Shown one piece after another: positions 50,632-63,858 of a stretch of DNA of 64,000 nucleotides. The notes under the pieces are model-generated. The model did no database searches. It saw only the letters and a program-made list of their open reading frames with translations, and had not been told where the DNA came from. Location of the stretch: positions 244,569 to 308,568 of the forward strand of contig NW_020170449.1 in NCBI RefSeq assembly GCF_000524195.1. Direction: 5' to 3'. Position numbers and translations under genes: made by a program. Numbering within the stretch: position 1 is the stretch's first letter; every line of letters starts with the position of its first letter. The stretch is from Echinococcus granulosus. Taxonomy: Eukaryota > Platyhelminthes > Cestoda > Cyclophyllidea > Taeniidae.

Positions 50632-53600
50632 CTGTTATACAAATATTTTAAAGCCTCATAGTGGCCGGATTTTTGGATCTTTCCAGCGGCTTCCATCGCC
50701 AGGGGTTATAAGGAGAGCAAAAAAATCCAAAACCTATTTATCAAATTGTACGAGCGTTTTTGAAATTGCTTCTAGTCGAAGAGTTTAGAGTGCGTGTGAG
50801 AGATAGCATCGAATGCACGGCGGCCAAGAATCTTAGGGACGGTGGGGCACCCGCTTTCAACATTTAGGTACTAGATGCGTTCTTGATTTTAGACTGCATG
50901 TACACAATAAAGAGGAGGAAAACATTGGTGATGCTAAAGACCCTACTTCAAAATCCGATGTCTTATATCATCCCATTGTGTCTCCGTTTGCTACTTGGAA
51001 CCCATTGTTTGTTTTACGTAATAGTGATTCGTTTCTTTAATTCCTATTGTTGATTGCATCAGGAAATTATCCTCTAGTTAAATTGTCGACAGACTAGACC
51101 AATTTATCGCTGCTTTTTGACAAATATTAGTTGGAGGCAGCTCAAATATCCTTTTCCCAATCCTTACTGATCACATTATCAGTTCCCGAGGATTCTAAAA
51201 AATGGTCCTTTTGTAATCTTAGTGGAGCTATCCTACATCCTCTTGTGCTTGTTGCAAGTCCAGTTTTATGCTAAAACAGCATTCCACTTTCGTTCCATTC
51301 CTCGCCCTTATTTTCCTTCCTTGGGTCACTCCCTCAATTTGACCTTTGTGTATAACACATCAGGCATTTGTGATAGGACTTTTCTTTTGCATATTTTTCA
51401 TTTTTTTTTATTTCTCTCAGATATCCCTCTACTACTTCCTTTATTGCCGTCTTTACCACCAAATTCTGGGATTACGAGTCGGTTTTGGCGTTTATTTTTT
51501 TTTCTTTTCAAGTAGTTATCGTTGAAAAGAGATGGGTTTCACTTGCCTTGATGAATCTTAAAGACCATCCATGTTACTTTTTCTTTAATTTTTTTGGGGC
51601 AGATTTTGATTTGATTTAAATTTTATAAACTGTGTCTGTGTCGACCCTGCAGAAGTGCGCCACTGCTGTCACAGCCGCGATAACTGGTTACACCAAGTCG
51701 TGGGTCTGAAACCTTGCTGATTAAGTTAAAAGCAATAAAGTCGAAATAAAGTTGTCTCGATCTGATGCGAATTACTTCTTTTTTTGTTTGTCGGTTCGTT
51801 TCAAAATCCTACTGGACAAACGCACTACCTAGACTGTGATGACAGATATTTATCTGACAGTCTAAGATCTGCATTCACAGATGTCGTGGCAGACAACCAG
51901 AGAAAACCCGGTTGCACACGAGGAGATAAGGCATGATCTCGATGTCATCACGACAATTACTTGACAAGGAAGTTTCAAATCATCTTTTAAAAAATTATGT
52001 CTGATGGAATACAGTTGCTTGTGGAGACAATGCAAAACCAAGAAATAATGCGGTCCATGTATATTGTGTAGCCCTGTGACGAGACTTCCAAGTTGGAAAC
52101 CAAGCTAGAAGCACGAGCGGAGTCTTGCCGCATCGACGTGGGGCATTTAAGCTGCCCTCACAGATGCTACAAGGCCTCAGTCCCACAGGGGATCTGGGGG
52201 CTGATGGCACAGGTAGAGCAGGGTAGATGGAAGACTCGGATAGTACTGTGTGCGGTCAAAAGTGTCCTCGACATGCGCAGACGCGTCAGCAAGCTAAGGT
52301 TTTTTGTGTTTCATATGTTCTATCGATGTGAATTCGTTTTGAAGGCGCTCAAAATGAAGTTGTAAGTCCTTACGGTCAAAAAAACCTTTGCCACGTGTAG
52401 ACTGACGCCGGTAAAACGGACCCAGATAGTTTGTGCCGCAAACAATGTTGGCCACAAATGACGGACAGCTTATAAACTTGTTTCAAATGATGTTTTCGAC
52501 GTTTTTAAGGAGGTTTTTTCTCATCAACTTGCTTATTGGCCCTAATCTCCTCTAGCAGGGATTCACTTCCTCAATTAGGAATGTCTGCCAAATCAAAATT
52601 TGTTACTTTCGTAAATTTGCCCAATCTTTATTTAAGTAGCATTTTTAGTGCTCTTCGGCTTGTCTGTGTTGTTCCATTGCTTCATTCCAGGATAAAACCC
52701 GTGCTTTAAAGTGATAGGAGTCCTATCACCCGTTTCCAGGGTTTTGATCTGCATCTTCTACACTCGAGTAAGAACCGTACAAGGCCAGGAAACTCTCACA
52801 TTTTGGTAGCTCGTCTCTAAGACTCAGTGGACCTTTATGATGTTTAGTGATAAACGCCTTTGGAGGGGGGGGGGAGTACTACCGAACTAATTTGTCCGCC
52901 ATTCAAGTTTCCAGGCGATGGGTAATCGCCTCAAGCCACTTTTTTCCTGAAAATGGTTGGAACAACTAGAATGCATCTATTGTGCTTGAAAGAATCATCT
53001 TATGAAGTCCTTGTTAAACAACCTTCCAGGTATTTGGCTCCACACCGACATTATGAATCTAAAATTCAGAAATATGATTAATAGTGGTGGTCCTTTTCTT
53101 TCAACCTTTTTCCTACTTTAATTTTGCCTTCTCTCCAACTCTTCCACTCTGGCTTTAATGGTTTAGCCTTAACCTTTTCCTAAATAGTCATCCTCACCAC
53201 CTCTACCCACATTTTTCTCACATCTAAGTAGATGACATTTCGCCAAAGCTGTTCCAGACATGGCGTATGTGTGTTTACGCTCGTATGACAGTCTTTGTCT
53301 CGTCACAAATGTGATTTTTGGCCTGCCTACAAGGACTGGAAGGCGAAAAGATTAATTGGGACACGTTCATCCAAAAAAGTATTCGCTTCCTTCATAATAG
53401 TCGATATTAATAGTGAAAGTAAATTATTCACAATATCGCGTAGACGATTTGAGATGGGACCAACTGGAAAGGTTAGAGCCATGGTGAAGGGTGGTATGTA
53501 CACTTCCAAGCACATCTAGTTTGTTGGCAAGATTTTACTGCTATTCTGCCAACTACAAAAGCGAAAGTGTTGCGAGGTCGGTCACATTTTTTACCCAAAT

Positions 53601-56600
53601 CTCCCACCTCTATCTTGCAGAAGGGAACAGATGGCCCATTCGGTATGCGCCCCAATCGTTTGCGCTAACTTCAAGATGTCCGCACATGGACACGCAGGGG
53701 GGCGGGGGGGTAGAGCAAATGGTCATTCCTTAATGCTTCCCATGTTCCTTTTGTACACAAAGAAGTGCGTATTTCTTACGTTTAGCAACTGCGCCTACCC
53801 TCAAATACCAAACTTGGGTTGCAACATGTGACACCTCTAGTCAAAATCCCACCTGGTTAATGAGTTCTGTGCCAGTCCCGCCGGATGTAGTTGTGTAACC
53901 ACAATCAAAGCATCCTCTTTTACATCCCCATTCAACTGCATTTCTGTGTCTATTCATAAACTATGGACCTTAATCTCTCCCTCTATATGTTAAGTGATCT
54001 CACACCCTATAAAATGCAAGTAAGTATTCTTAGTGCATATAATACTTAAATGATCATTTATTTTACTATTAAAAGTTGCGAAATTTTGTTAGTTATGCTG
54101 TCTACTCCTTGTGCTGTCGGATTCTCCTCCTTAGATGTGTGCATAGCTGGTTTTAACATGTGCGAATTTCTACCTTGACTGTCATTCATAATGAAGGGAC
54201 TCCTGTATACACAGCATACAGTTGTTGTTGTCCCTCTTTTTATGGGGCTTTGCCAATTATAAAGGCAACAGGAATAAATGACTGCCAAAGTTTAATTTAA
54301 GCCAACAGGATCTTTCTGTTGAAACATCGTCTATCGCAACTTTACTAAGCTCTTTTCTGGTTGTGTAGGTTACTCAATTTTCCCCTTCGGATGAAAAACA
54401 CTGCATTTATTTAAAATTCACAGCCAAACTGCCGATAGCTTATCTTTGCTTACCTTTGTCCCAGCTCTAGCCTCCCTCCACGTCCCAATTTATATGCGTT
54501 TTCAGTTGGCCTTTCAGAATGTCCCAATGTAGTGTTTGTGCTTTCAGCCGGGTCACATGATTCACCATTGCTTGAAGGAATGCGGAAAAACGACTTCTTT
54601 GAAACGTTATTGCCCTCACGGAAGCATATAAGTAAATGAACAAACTGGACGTACGGAAGTACAAGGCAAAGTGGATTTTGGAGCCCCAAATTCTTGAATG
54701 TATTAACCGTTTAACTTGAATGCTTAAAAGCTGAATTACTGGAGGTGGTAATAAGGGCAAAACCATTAATTCTTGCTGGTTTGGGTGGAGATACCTTTTT
54801 TGCCTGCCTTCTTTCTTTCTCCTGAAAATCCAATCTATCATTTCTACATTTCAATGCAGCTAATGTACCTATACAGCTCTTAAAATACCCTATCCATTAT
54901 CTCAAACTATGTTTATTTTCTTCCAACCCAGTCCCTCTTTCGTCTGAACTAATGGCCTATTTGCGTACCTAGCATGACCGATTCGCATGTTTCCTTGCCA
55001 GACTACCCTCTGTGCGTTTCTCGGGGATTCCTGTACCAAGAAATAACATAATTTATGTTTACTGATCCTTGGTATTTCGCAGGGTAGCATTTTAAAAGCC
55101 TTGGAAGCCACACTTATTCACTTACCTATTAATTTGAACGAGCTACTACAAGTGGGCTCCATTTGTGCCTCAATTCCTGCTGAAATGACATTGTTTATGC
55201 ATAGGGTAGGATATTTACGAGGCAATTTTGTAAACTTTGATTAATTTCATGCATATAACATGAGATTGCGTGCATACACACGCAGACGTAAACAAAACAC
55301 CGTGTCAGGGTAAGGCAAGGCGGCCACAATACGTAGCCCCAAGGGACGGCATTTTAGTTGAGCCACATTCTGGGCGTGTTGTCATTGTTAATTGGGGAGA
55401 AGGGCTTTGTCAGTTCCCTGTTGACCATGTTCCTCCTTCCCACCTGGAAGTCAGCTTCGGCAAATTTGTGTCAGTACGAAGGAGTTGTCCCACGGCGCCC
55501 TGAGTACCCGGGACACCCCGGACTTTTGAGATTGCAAATGTTTACATCCGCAATTGTGTTGTGTTCACCATTACAACAGAGCGTTTCATTACTTATGCAA
55601 TTACATCAAAGCACTCGCGGATACGCCTTGATCGGGCTGGTAGCATTCTGTCCTTTGGACAGGGCACCCAGGGAATCCCTACAGTCAAGGTCGTCGTTAC
55701 TACAAGATGGCCGTAGGGCTGTCTTTGAAATGTTTGCATTAAAACTATTTTAGCGTCCTACGGTTGACCAGATTGGCGGCTGAGCGTCACCATCACCGTC
55801 GTAAAGACTGTGCACGTGTTGTACTATAGATACAAGTAGATGTCTGTGGATTTGAATTCCACCCCTCCTTCCCGTTGAAAACTGCCTTTATTCATCCATC
55901 CATAGCCATTTTTTATCGTTGGCTATCATCTAATCTTGATTAACGGGCTGGACTGGCGCAGGAGGTGTGCGCCGACGATAGATCACATTCGACAGCTACA
56001 AGTGTAGATATAAGATTGACAGTCTCGGCTTGGCTTGAACAAGCTTTATTTCGACTTGTTACCGGATTTTAATGTGACAGTTTTACTGATTACTTATTAG
56101 CATCCTCCAAGCCAATAAGGAACTCGGAATGACGACATTTTTGCCCCATAAGAGTACTTACTTTTGAGTCAAATCAACAGAGATCCAAGCTACTCAGAGA
56201 TCTGGTTACAGGTTAATATTATAAAATAAAAAAAAATTACAAGTACATCGTGTCTGCTCATATTATGAGCAGGTATGTCCAATGGGAGAGAAATGGAAAA
56301 GCCAGTCGGGAGAGTCCACACGAAGGTGGTGAAGTGTAGAAAAGCACAGAACGAGATGCTGGTATAGAGCCTCTGATAGTATTATAGATACTGGGATACC
56401 TTATTTAAATGGCTAGTAGCTATGGCCCCCAGAGGATTAGCCAAAGAAGGAGCTCATGACATGGTGCTCAATTATTCATATGAGAATGGGAGGTTACAAG
56501 GGTGTAATTAGCTTCTTTGATGAATGGTGAAATTTATGGATGTCTGAACCCAAAATTAATGCTCCCGAGTATCGGAGCCTTTATGTCCCCCCTCACTTAC

Positions 56601-56771
56601 TCCATTTAATAACGCAGCGGAATTTAACCATCTTTAACTCCTCATCTCCTTCCTAATCCATTGTAAAAATCGTGTGTCTCCCATCGAAACTTATCAATAG
56701 CGAATTGGCCGGTCCGATTCGACAACCTGTGTTCAAATGACAAAGTTATTCCCCTTTTTCCTATTTTACAG

Positions 56772-59700
56772 TCCTCTTCATGCGGATCCTTGCCGTTTCT
56801 CGGTCGGAGGAATGCCCAAATGGATTTTTCCGCATTTCCAATTCCTGCTACTTCGTAAGTCATGCGTCTATGAACTACTTCTCACCAGTTGCATTTGTTT
56901 GACAACAAAAAAAGTTGATACGTATTTTTCGTTGTAGCTCTACAAAAAAGTAGACACAGTAACTTTAACTTTCATAGTACAAGAAGTACGACGTCTTAAC
57001 GGTTTCTTCAGCTACAGGAAATAATGCATATTTCCGTTTTTATATTCTTCAGTTTTGTTTCGGGGTCATAGTGAAAAGTATTGATACAAATGGGCACTGG
57101 TACTTGTCAGTGTCATTACGCTGGTCTCTGTCATTGTCTTACTGACTCACCTGTGGTCCGGCATCATGGAATTTGAAGGTTTTATCATCCAAAGCATAGG
57201 CGGACCCAACAATCGCCTTCAACTCCCCCTGGAGTCTCTTTCATTGTTGCTCTCCAGTACTCTCAAGCAATTTTCAGGATCCTTTATTCACTCCTTGTGA
57301 TTGTGACAGGATGACCGGATGTTCGGGGTTTCCTGCATCCTTGGCCCCCAAAAGAAACAATTTTGAGCCTTTTAATTTACTAATTGGCCATTCTGCGAGA
57401 GGGATGAGCTTATGATTCTGATAATTTGGATCGTGTTACTTAAGACGTGGCAGATTTTGATTTCCTTCTTCTCATGGGTGCGCTCCAGGGCGAGAAATTT
57501 AACAAGGTTACAAGAGTAATCGGCCTTTCAAACAGATCTAGTGAATTACTGTTTCTCCTTCTGTCTCTGCTGTCTACAATCAAAATACGGCAAGGCATTC
57601 TTAAACACCTCTTGCAGCTACCAGTTTGTCGCCACAACATTGATGCTGTCATTGAGGCCAAACACGCAAATAGTTGTCACAATGTCACCTTTCGCAGTTT
57701 GAGCTGGTTTTGGTCTGTCTCGTAAGGAGACAATCTCGATGGTTGTTAGTGGCAAATTCCATCGGTTCACACTTCGCTTCATTACAATGGCTGGAGTAGA
57801 GTATCGTCTTTGAATAATCAAATCAACTTCATTAGCTTTTTCCCGAGGAAGGATGGTTTTTAGACTGTATTTAGACATTCAACCAAGTGAATCATGAAAA
57901 GACTTCACTTTTTCACCATACGCAACTGATTGAAGATGTATTGTTATAAATTGAATTTATTCACTCAATGGAGGCGACTTTTGGGTCTTTTCTAGCTTCT
58001 TTTCTTGCTATTCCGTTTCATATTAGCACTGCTTCAATAGCCGCTCCAATAAGCCATTTCCCAAATTGGTTTTGATTGTGGTCTTAAACGCGGTCTATGA
58101 TTCCCTTCCAGAGCGAAATTTTACAATCCCCCTGCTAGCCATGCGTCTCGGCGGCATTTCAGGTTGCCTGTACCTTTGCATCACTTCGTTTCAAGACAGA
58201 AGCCCTAGATGCATTTATGAGGCTCGAATCTAAGTGGAACTTTAGCACAGATGTGCAAAGGTCCCATGGGTTGAGAACAAAACGGGGACAGAAGTTGCGC
58301 CGACTGTGTTTACTTAAGTAAATATCTTTCAGTGACGCAAAGAATAAGCTAACAGAATTGACAAAGAAAACCAAAAAGTGCTATGAAATGCCAAAAAGGT
58401 ACACCTTTACAGCGAACTTCAAGCATGACGGGAAGCAGGGAAATTGAGTTGTGTAAACACAGTGTACTCTGCAATAACCATACGCCAGCCTGAAGGAGGA
58501 AACAGTTCCACTTGAATTGCGTGACAGGGAGATGCATTGAGAGGGTAATAAAAAAGGCAATGGCTTTCTTCGCCGCCACTCCAACCAAAGTGACCTCGCG
58601 GTCTGTAGTCGCCTAATCGAGGCGCAAAAGCGGCAGTCTGATCCCCGCACGCAAGCGAGTGAACTTCGGCTAAGCGACTGTAGCGACAACAATCCACAAA
58701 TTCCGATTAGGGTCACCTCCTGAGGAGTGGTGGGGTGACAACGGGCATGCCTCTCCCCTAACGCAAGCGCTGCCCACTTACTTTCGGTGTTAAAGAGCAG
58801 TTATCTAATTTCTTATTTTATAAAGAAATAAAAAACCTTGGTTTACCAAATAGTAAGTGGACAATCACCTTAGAGCCTTCACCGCAGCGACGACTCCAAA
58901 AATATGCGCTCTGTATTTTTCACCGGTCCGCGACAACTGGTTGCACCAACTCGTGAGCCATAGACCACAGCACAGGGTAGACGTGGAACATTCTTGGTCA
59001 GAAGATAATTTCGTTTTTTACTTCCTTTCAAGCACTATCAGTTGAGGTGGTAAAATAAGTTGTTCAAAATTTATGGGGCATTAGAAAACACCCTAAACTG
59101 TGACGTCAACTGTGAGTGAATAAATTCTCGAATGATTTTTAGGTCTACAATGGAACGAAGGAATTATTTTCATGGAGCGAGGCTCGTAAACAATGCAAAG
59201 GGTTGCACTCCGACGCGGATCTAATGGAAATTCACGATCAATCTACTCAGGGTAGGAAATTACTGTCGTGCAACTGTATAATTCATTAGCCTTCACGCAT
59301 TACACTTTAAAATGGGAGATTTTATCGTTATTACGGTTGTAGAATTTGATTGCTAAAAGTAAATCGTGAGTGGAAAATAAGCTTAACTCCCCAGGAAAGT
59401 CTTGTTGCGTAAATCTCAGAAGACAGTCCCGCCATTCGCTTTTCTGTTTCGCCTAAAAATAACCCTTTCGAGTTAGGCAAAAGTTCAATTCTTCGAGAAA
59501 ATAATGCTGGCGGAAAACACCTTTTAACGCTTTTCATATTTCCTCCATCAGTCGACTGATGCAGTATTTGGGTTGGGAAAAGTTGACAAAGCCAAGAAGG
59601 GGGTGTTGTACCACCCTCGCTACCAAGCCCTGGCTCAGAGGCAAATCGCCCATCATGGGACAAATGTTCTCCTGTCCTGATGTTTCATTAAGCGTAATCT

Positions 59701-62700
59701 ATTTTTCCCCTTTCCAACCCAATTCATCTTCATCTGATTAAAAATGTTCGCATATGTGCGTGTTTGGGTAAGATGATCAGTCCGTCACATATATGTGACG
59801 CTGGTGGATGACATGTTGAAAAGACGCTACTTTTGGTTCTCGTAGAATAGAGAAAATAATGACACATCGGAAAATCATGAAAACGTGTCAGAAGTCTGCA
59901 TTAGTAGAGCAAAAAGTAAGGCGACTGAGATGTCTCACTTTTCCTTTACGGCACAAACGAATCCTCACAATTTGGAACAAGAGGCAACAACTGCTACCTC
60001 TGTTCAAAGAGGAAATTAACAAAATTCCTATTTATCCACTGCCTAATTGAAATAGAGTGAAGTTCGCGAGGAAGGAAGAAGACGGCGCCTTTCCTTTGGA
60101 TTGGTCCCCTGTAAAGACGAATTTCTGCCAAAAATTTGCGGCACCTTTGTGAACTAAACTGCAGGATTTGCCAATTTAGCCCACATTATTTTCTGAGGTA
60201 TTTGAATAGGGTATTTAACTTATTGAAAAGGAACTGTATCAATGAATCCTCGTATTGAACAACCGTGATTGTGGAATTGTTGCCTCGGTCATTCAAGTTA
60301 AATCGGAGACTCTAATTTTACACCGCGGGGGTATTGTGCGCCATATCGAGGGCACCGACAGCCGACGGTAATGTAGTGAGCCAGGCCAGTCCAGTCCGGC
60401 CCAGCCCAGTCTGTTAATCAAGACCACGTTATGGTCATCGGTGGTAGTGGCTGTGTGCGCAGTTGTGGGTAATGACGAACAAAGCCTATGTACAGCAAGA
60501 CGGAGGGGTGAAATTTAAACCCACTGCAGTTTGCAAAATAATGGCGGCAGCCGTCAGGCTGGTCAGCAGGCGGACATTTAGATGATTTGAACATTAACAA
60601 TTTGCAGACCGTCTTACGTCTGCCTGGCTTTGTGCCTGTGGATCTATATGTCGTGACGGTATTCTGCGTCCCTAATTCACAGGACAGCGGTCGACTCTGT
60701 GACAATTCAGCTGGCCTGTCACTGTCGGTCCTTAAAATGGAGGTATAGTTACCTATGGTGTAGCGAAGTTGCCCGTGCGATTGATAAACACAGCACGATC
60801 ATTCATTGCAAAGTTTACGCATATAGGATAGCAAAACGTCTTTTCGCGGACCGGTTTGGACTTGGGCAAACCTTTCTGGGTGGAAGCTGTATTCCAGGTG
60901 TTGGTTAAATGCACCGTGAAGTTCCGTACAGTGATGACATAGGACCACGCCAACGACTGAATGGAGTCTGCATCTCCCAAATCTACTTCCCTTCTGCCTC
61001 TTATTTACTTGCTCATGATACACTGTCAAGCTTAAAAGGATTGAATTAGAGATCCACGGAGAAACAGGTCGGGTAGGGCAACGCAGCTCCCCTGTAGATT
61101 CACCAAGCTGTAAGCCATTGGTGGAACTCAGAGACTGAAGTACAAGAACAAAGTCTCCCCTAACACAGAGACTACTTTGAAGTACTCATAAGGTGTTGAA
61201 TTTCAGTAGAGGATCATCTACATCGTGGTTTTGGTAAAACTGGATCGGTTATATTGTAGCATTTAACATACCAGTGATTTTAGAAGTGCCATTCAGGTGG
61301 GCGATTCTTCCTCTTTTTTTTCCAAAAAAAAATAGACCTGAGATGACACCAAGGTGAAGTATTGTTAGCTCCAAGTTACAATTTGTGATGGTTTAGACAG
61401 CTTCTTACCTCCTGCTGACCAGGAAGGAGCCCTTCTGTGCAGTAGTCGGAGCACGTGATTTGTAGCGTGGCAACTGCCTACACCGACTGGTGCCTTGGAG
61501 CATCACCGAATTGGATAAATTTACGCCTTACTAACGGTCCTGCCACTTTCTGGGTGTAAATATTTACTGGGGTGGCGCAGAATATTCTAAAATTAAGGTG
61601 AATCAAGCCTCTGGTGTAACCCTTGCTATAAATCGCTGCCTTTCCGAAGCATAATCCTTTCGGTAGAAGAGGAAAAGAACAGAGAATCTGGAATGCTGCA
61701 CCCCTAAGAAGTGCCCGTGGTTGTGGGCGTGAATAGCTGGACACCCACAGCTCTGTCCTCAGACAACTTCGCTGTAGATAGCTTCATCCTCATAGTAGTG
61801 AGCGCCTATGCCAATGGAGATGAATGATCCTTCGTAACATTTCGCATCCACAATACTCAGCATGTAAAAAAAACCCATTTGTCTCACTTTAGCGCGATTT
61901 TGCGCAATAATTTCTGTCTAGGATGATAACTCTTGAACATTATTGCATGGATAGTCGAATTGTCAGACAGAGGTAGTTATATGATGCTCTCAGACACGGC
62001 CAATTACTACTGATATTCTGACTCGCTCTCCCACTCCTCCTCCTCCTCTCATCCCCCTTTTCGCCACCTTCTCCAGTTCTAGGTTGTGTTTACTCTAAAT
62101 TAACCTTACCTTGACATTTATTTAAACAATGTAAAATCACTTTTGAATGGGATTGGTTAATTTGTAGCCATGATAATCGTCGCACTTCCCAAACTTTTTC
62201 TTGAAGCACCCTACACCCGATCGTAGAACTGTTTTTATGCCATTAACACACATTAGGTTTTCTAGCCAATCATCCTTAATGAGGTCAGAATTTTATGATT
62301 ACCATCTAAGAAGACACACTTCCTCCTCCCTCCCCCCTCGTAAGACGGCTTCAGTTTTGGACAAGACCATCAACGCCCATGATGATAATTGAGGAAGTGA
62401 AACAGCTCGTAAAGACTCAAGTAAATCTGAGAAACGGACTAAAAAAGCGCACGTTTAAGCTGCCATAGCTAAATTCCTATAGTGATGCTGTATTATTATC
62501 ACTATTTTTTTCCAGTAGAGATTTAAAACTTTCATAGGCTTTCGGCTTTGAATTCCTGCTGTGTTACAGGCGGTCCGTTTAAATGTGCCTTGGTTGACAC
62601 TCCTTGATCTCAAAAGCATGTATCAACGCCTGAAAGTCCTGCCCACCTCTCAGGCCCCTTGAATTTTAGGCATGTATATCCATTTCTGATCGTTCACTTT

Positions 62701-63858
62701 TTTGGCCTTTAGACTCTCTGAACGTTGTAATATCACTTGTTGCCTGGCCGGTGTGGATTGGACTTCAAAGCAGTGCAGCCTATTCAATGGACCGTTCTTC
62801 CTACAAGTGGATTACTTCAAACAGGACCCCAAACTATTCCAATTGGGCACCCGATGCGTTCAGCTACTTAGAGGTGAGAAATTTTTGTCTATTTTGACGG
62901 GAAATCGACATTTGGTTGATGAATTTTTATGATGTATCACGCAAGCCACTCCTGAAGGTATTGATAAGCGTTGAAGTCTATAACTGTTTTACTGTGTAGC
63001 CGGAGGAGTTTATCCGATGTTGGCTGTAAATCACTGCTTTGACTTTCTGGAACTTGGTTTGTGATTCTCGGCTCTAGGTGATTCAAGTTTGTCCCCTTTG
63101 CGAAACAAGTTCGACCCGCTTGCAAAGGCGAGGAAGCCTCTGCTGAAATTTTTGTATAGCACTTGGAGAAGGTGCGGTGGTGCAACTTTTCACACAAGAA
63201 AGGCTTCAACAAATTGATCTGGGTAGCGGTTTTTTTAAAGGGAAAGGATCACGTTGAGGGGGATCTTAAGAACAGTGGGGAGTGATTGAAAAGGTTGGAG
63301 ACTGACGTAGGAATGTTGGGCGTGAAATGACAATGAAATAAATAGTTTACAACTAAATTAGCTGGAAAGGGAAAGCTGCGGAAGCCACTAGGCGTCGCAA
63401 GACGGTGACTGACTAGTAATGGGAAAAGAATTTTGTGTTGTCAAAACGCGGTCACCACAGTCCTACGTCACGTACCACCTCACCTCCATAATTGTGCTAG
63501 GTTGTCGGCACCGCGAGGCCAAACGTTGTAAAAAAGTGGAACCGGTGGAAAATTTGTGTCTCCTTAAGAAAGGATTGCGAGTTATAATTCGTAGGAGCTT
63601 TCCACAGGAAATCGGACATTTATTCAATGGCGCGGGTGTGTTTGGAATTGTGGAAACCAACACGGGTACGGCGTTGCAGTACTATAAGTCTGATTCATAT
63701 TATGTCAAATTAAAACAAGACTTGACTAGGCACACAGACACAAGTACTCGTCCTTCTGCATTCAAGGTACACCTATTTCCAGCCTAAGTCCACATACACT
63801 CTCCATATGTCAGATTAGAAAACATGAGAAGTGTGCTGTTTTGTCAAGTAATATTGAG
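56772..63858 (+). CDS. C-type lectin-domain protein (partial at both ends)
   Basis: Four short exons with matching phases: 56772-56854, 59143-59251, 62713-62873 and 63814-63858 (the last least certain). Together they read as a long-form C-type lectin domain: ECPNGFF and NSCYF at the N-terminal hairpin, SWSEARKQC with the first core cysteine, DLMEIHDQSTQD, the hallmark VWIGLQ (WIGL at 62754-62765), SSYKWITS, NYSNWAPDA, and EKCAVLSSNIE with the third core cysteine. The final W...C...CE part would lie beyond 64000. Splice signals are GTAAGT, GTAGGA, GTGAGA and GTAAAA donors and TTTTACAG, TTTTTAG, CCTTTAG and ATGTCAG acceptors. An upstream exon, probably with a signal peptide, is expected because exon 56772 begins mid-codon. 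The EPN/QPD sugar-binding triplet is not visible after NWAP, so carbohydrate binding is doubtful. Confidence 0.75.
56855..59142 (+). other. Lectin-gene intron with decayed coding-like remnants on the minus strand
   Basis: A 2.3 kb intron between the NSCYF and VYNGTKE coding segments. On the minus strand it holds an 86-codon frame interrupted by a stop (57546-57878) and a 26-codon segment ending in a GTGAGT donor (57151-57228). No other gene recognised. Confidence 0.6.
57546..57878 (-). pseudogene. Coding-like frame with one internal stop (unassigned, possibly a transposon relic)
   Basis: The minus strand opens with ATG at 57878 and reads 86 hydrophilic codons (MSKYSLKTILPREKANEVDL at the start) to a TAG at 57620-57618. 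The same frame then continues for 23 codons (LQEVFKNALPYFDCRQQRQK) to a TAA at 57548-57546. The composition looks protein-like on both sides of the TAG, suggesting a decayed gene or mobile-element relic inside the lectin intron. I do not recognise the family, and a chance origin remains possible. Confidence 0.25.
59252..62712 (+). other. Lectin-gene intron (3.5 kb)
   Basis: It splits an Asp codon (G|AC) inside the lectin domain. It contains a short GTCCAG/GCCCAG-like repeat at about 60379-60413. No further exon is required because phases on both sides match. Confidence 0.65.
62874..63813 (+). other. Lectin-gene intron preceding a 15-codon exon
   Basis: Donor GTGAGA and acceptor CATATGTCAG, phase 0. 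Open frames inside, for example 63419-63787, have no recognisable domain. Confidence 0.5.

Larger units (their letters stand above)
45245..56771. other. 11.5 kb without an assignable gene
   Basis: It follows the ARID1 stop and precedes the first visible lectin exon, so it must include the ARID1 3' UTR and may include 5' exons of the lectin gene. No AATAAA lies close to the ARID1 stop; one at 46919-46924 is 1.7 kb away. It holds simple repeats at 45629-45657 and 49083-49314, a ten-G run at 52865-52874, and one weak cysteine-rich coding candidate on the minus strand (listed). Other open frames show no domain. Confidence 0.55.

Noticed and set aside
53580..53684. Strong acceptor followed by a 15-codon frame (KGTDGPFGMRPNRLR)
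   Set aside because: No compatible upstream exon could be supported, so a chance acceptor is as likely.
56737..56800. Signal-peptide-like start (MTKLFPFFLFYSPLHA) just before the first lectin exon
   Set aside because: It is in a different frame from the lectin reading. The T-rich stretch is better explained as the polypyrimidine tract of the acceptor at 56770-56771.
61450..61550. Lectin-like reading with WINLR and ATFWV, considered as a middle lectin exon
   Set aside because: Available acceptors put it out of phase with the exon at 59143-59251 or introduce a stop, while exon 62713 joins perfectly and already contains the WIGL segment.
62702..62932. Cysteine-rich reading (RCNITCCLAG...) across the lectin exon
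   Set aside because: It is a shadow frame. The frame one base over carries the WIGL and NWAP lectin hallmarks and fits the splice phase of the previous exon.
63501..63587. Possible final lectin exon (KKWNRWKICV...CEL, then stop)
   Set aside because: It would leave the domain without its third core cysteine. The in-phase exon at 63814-63858 supplies that cysteine in the right place.
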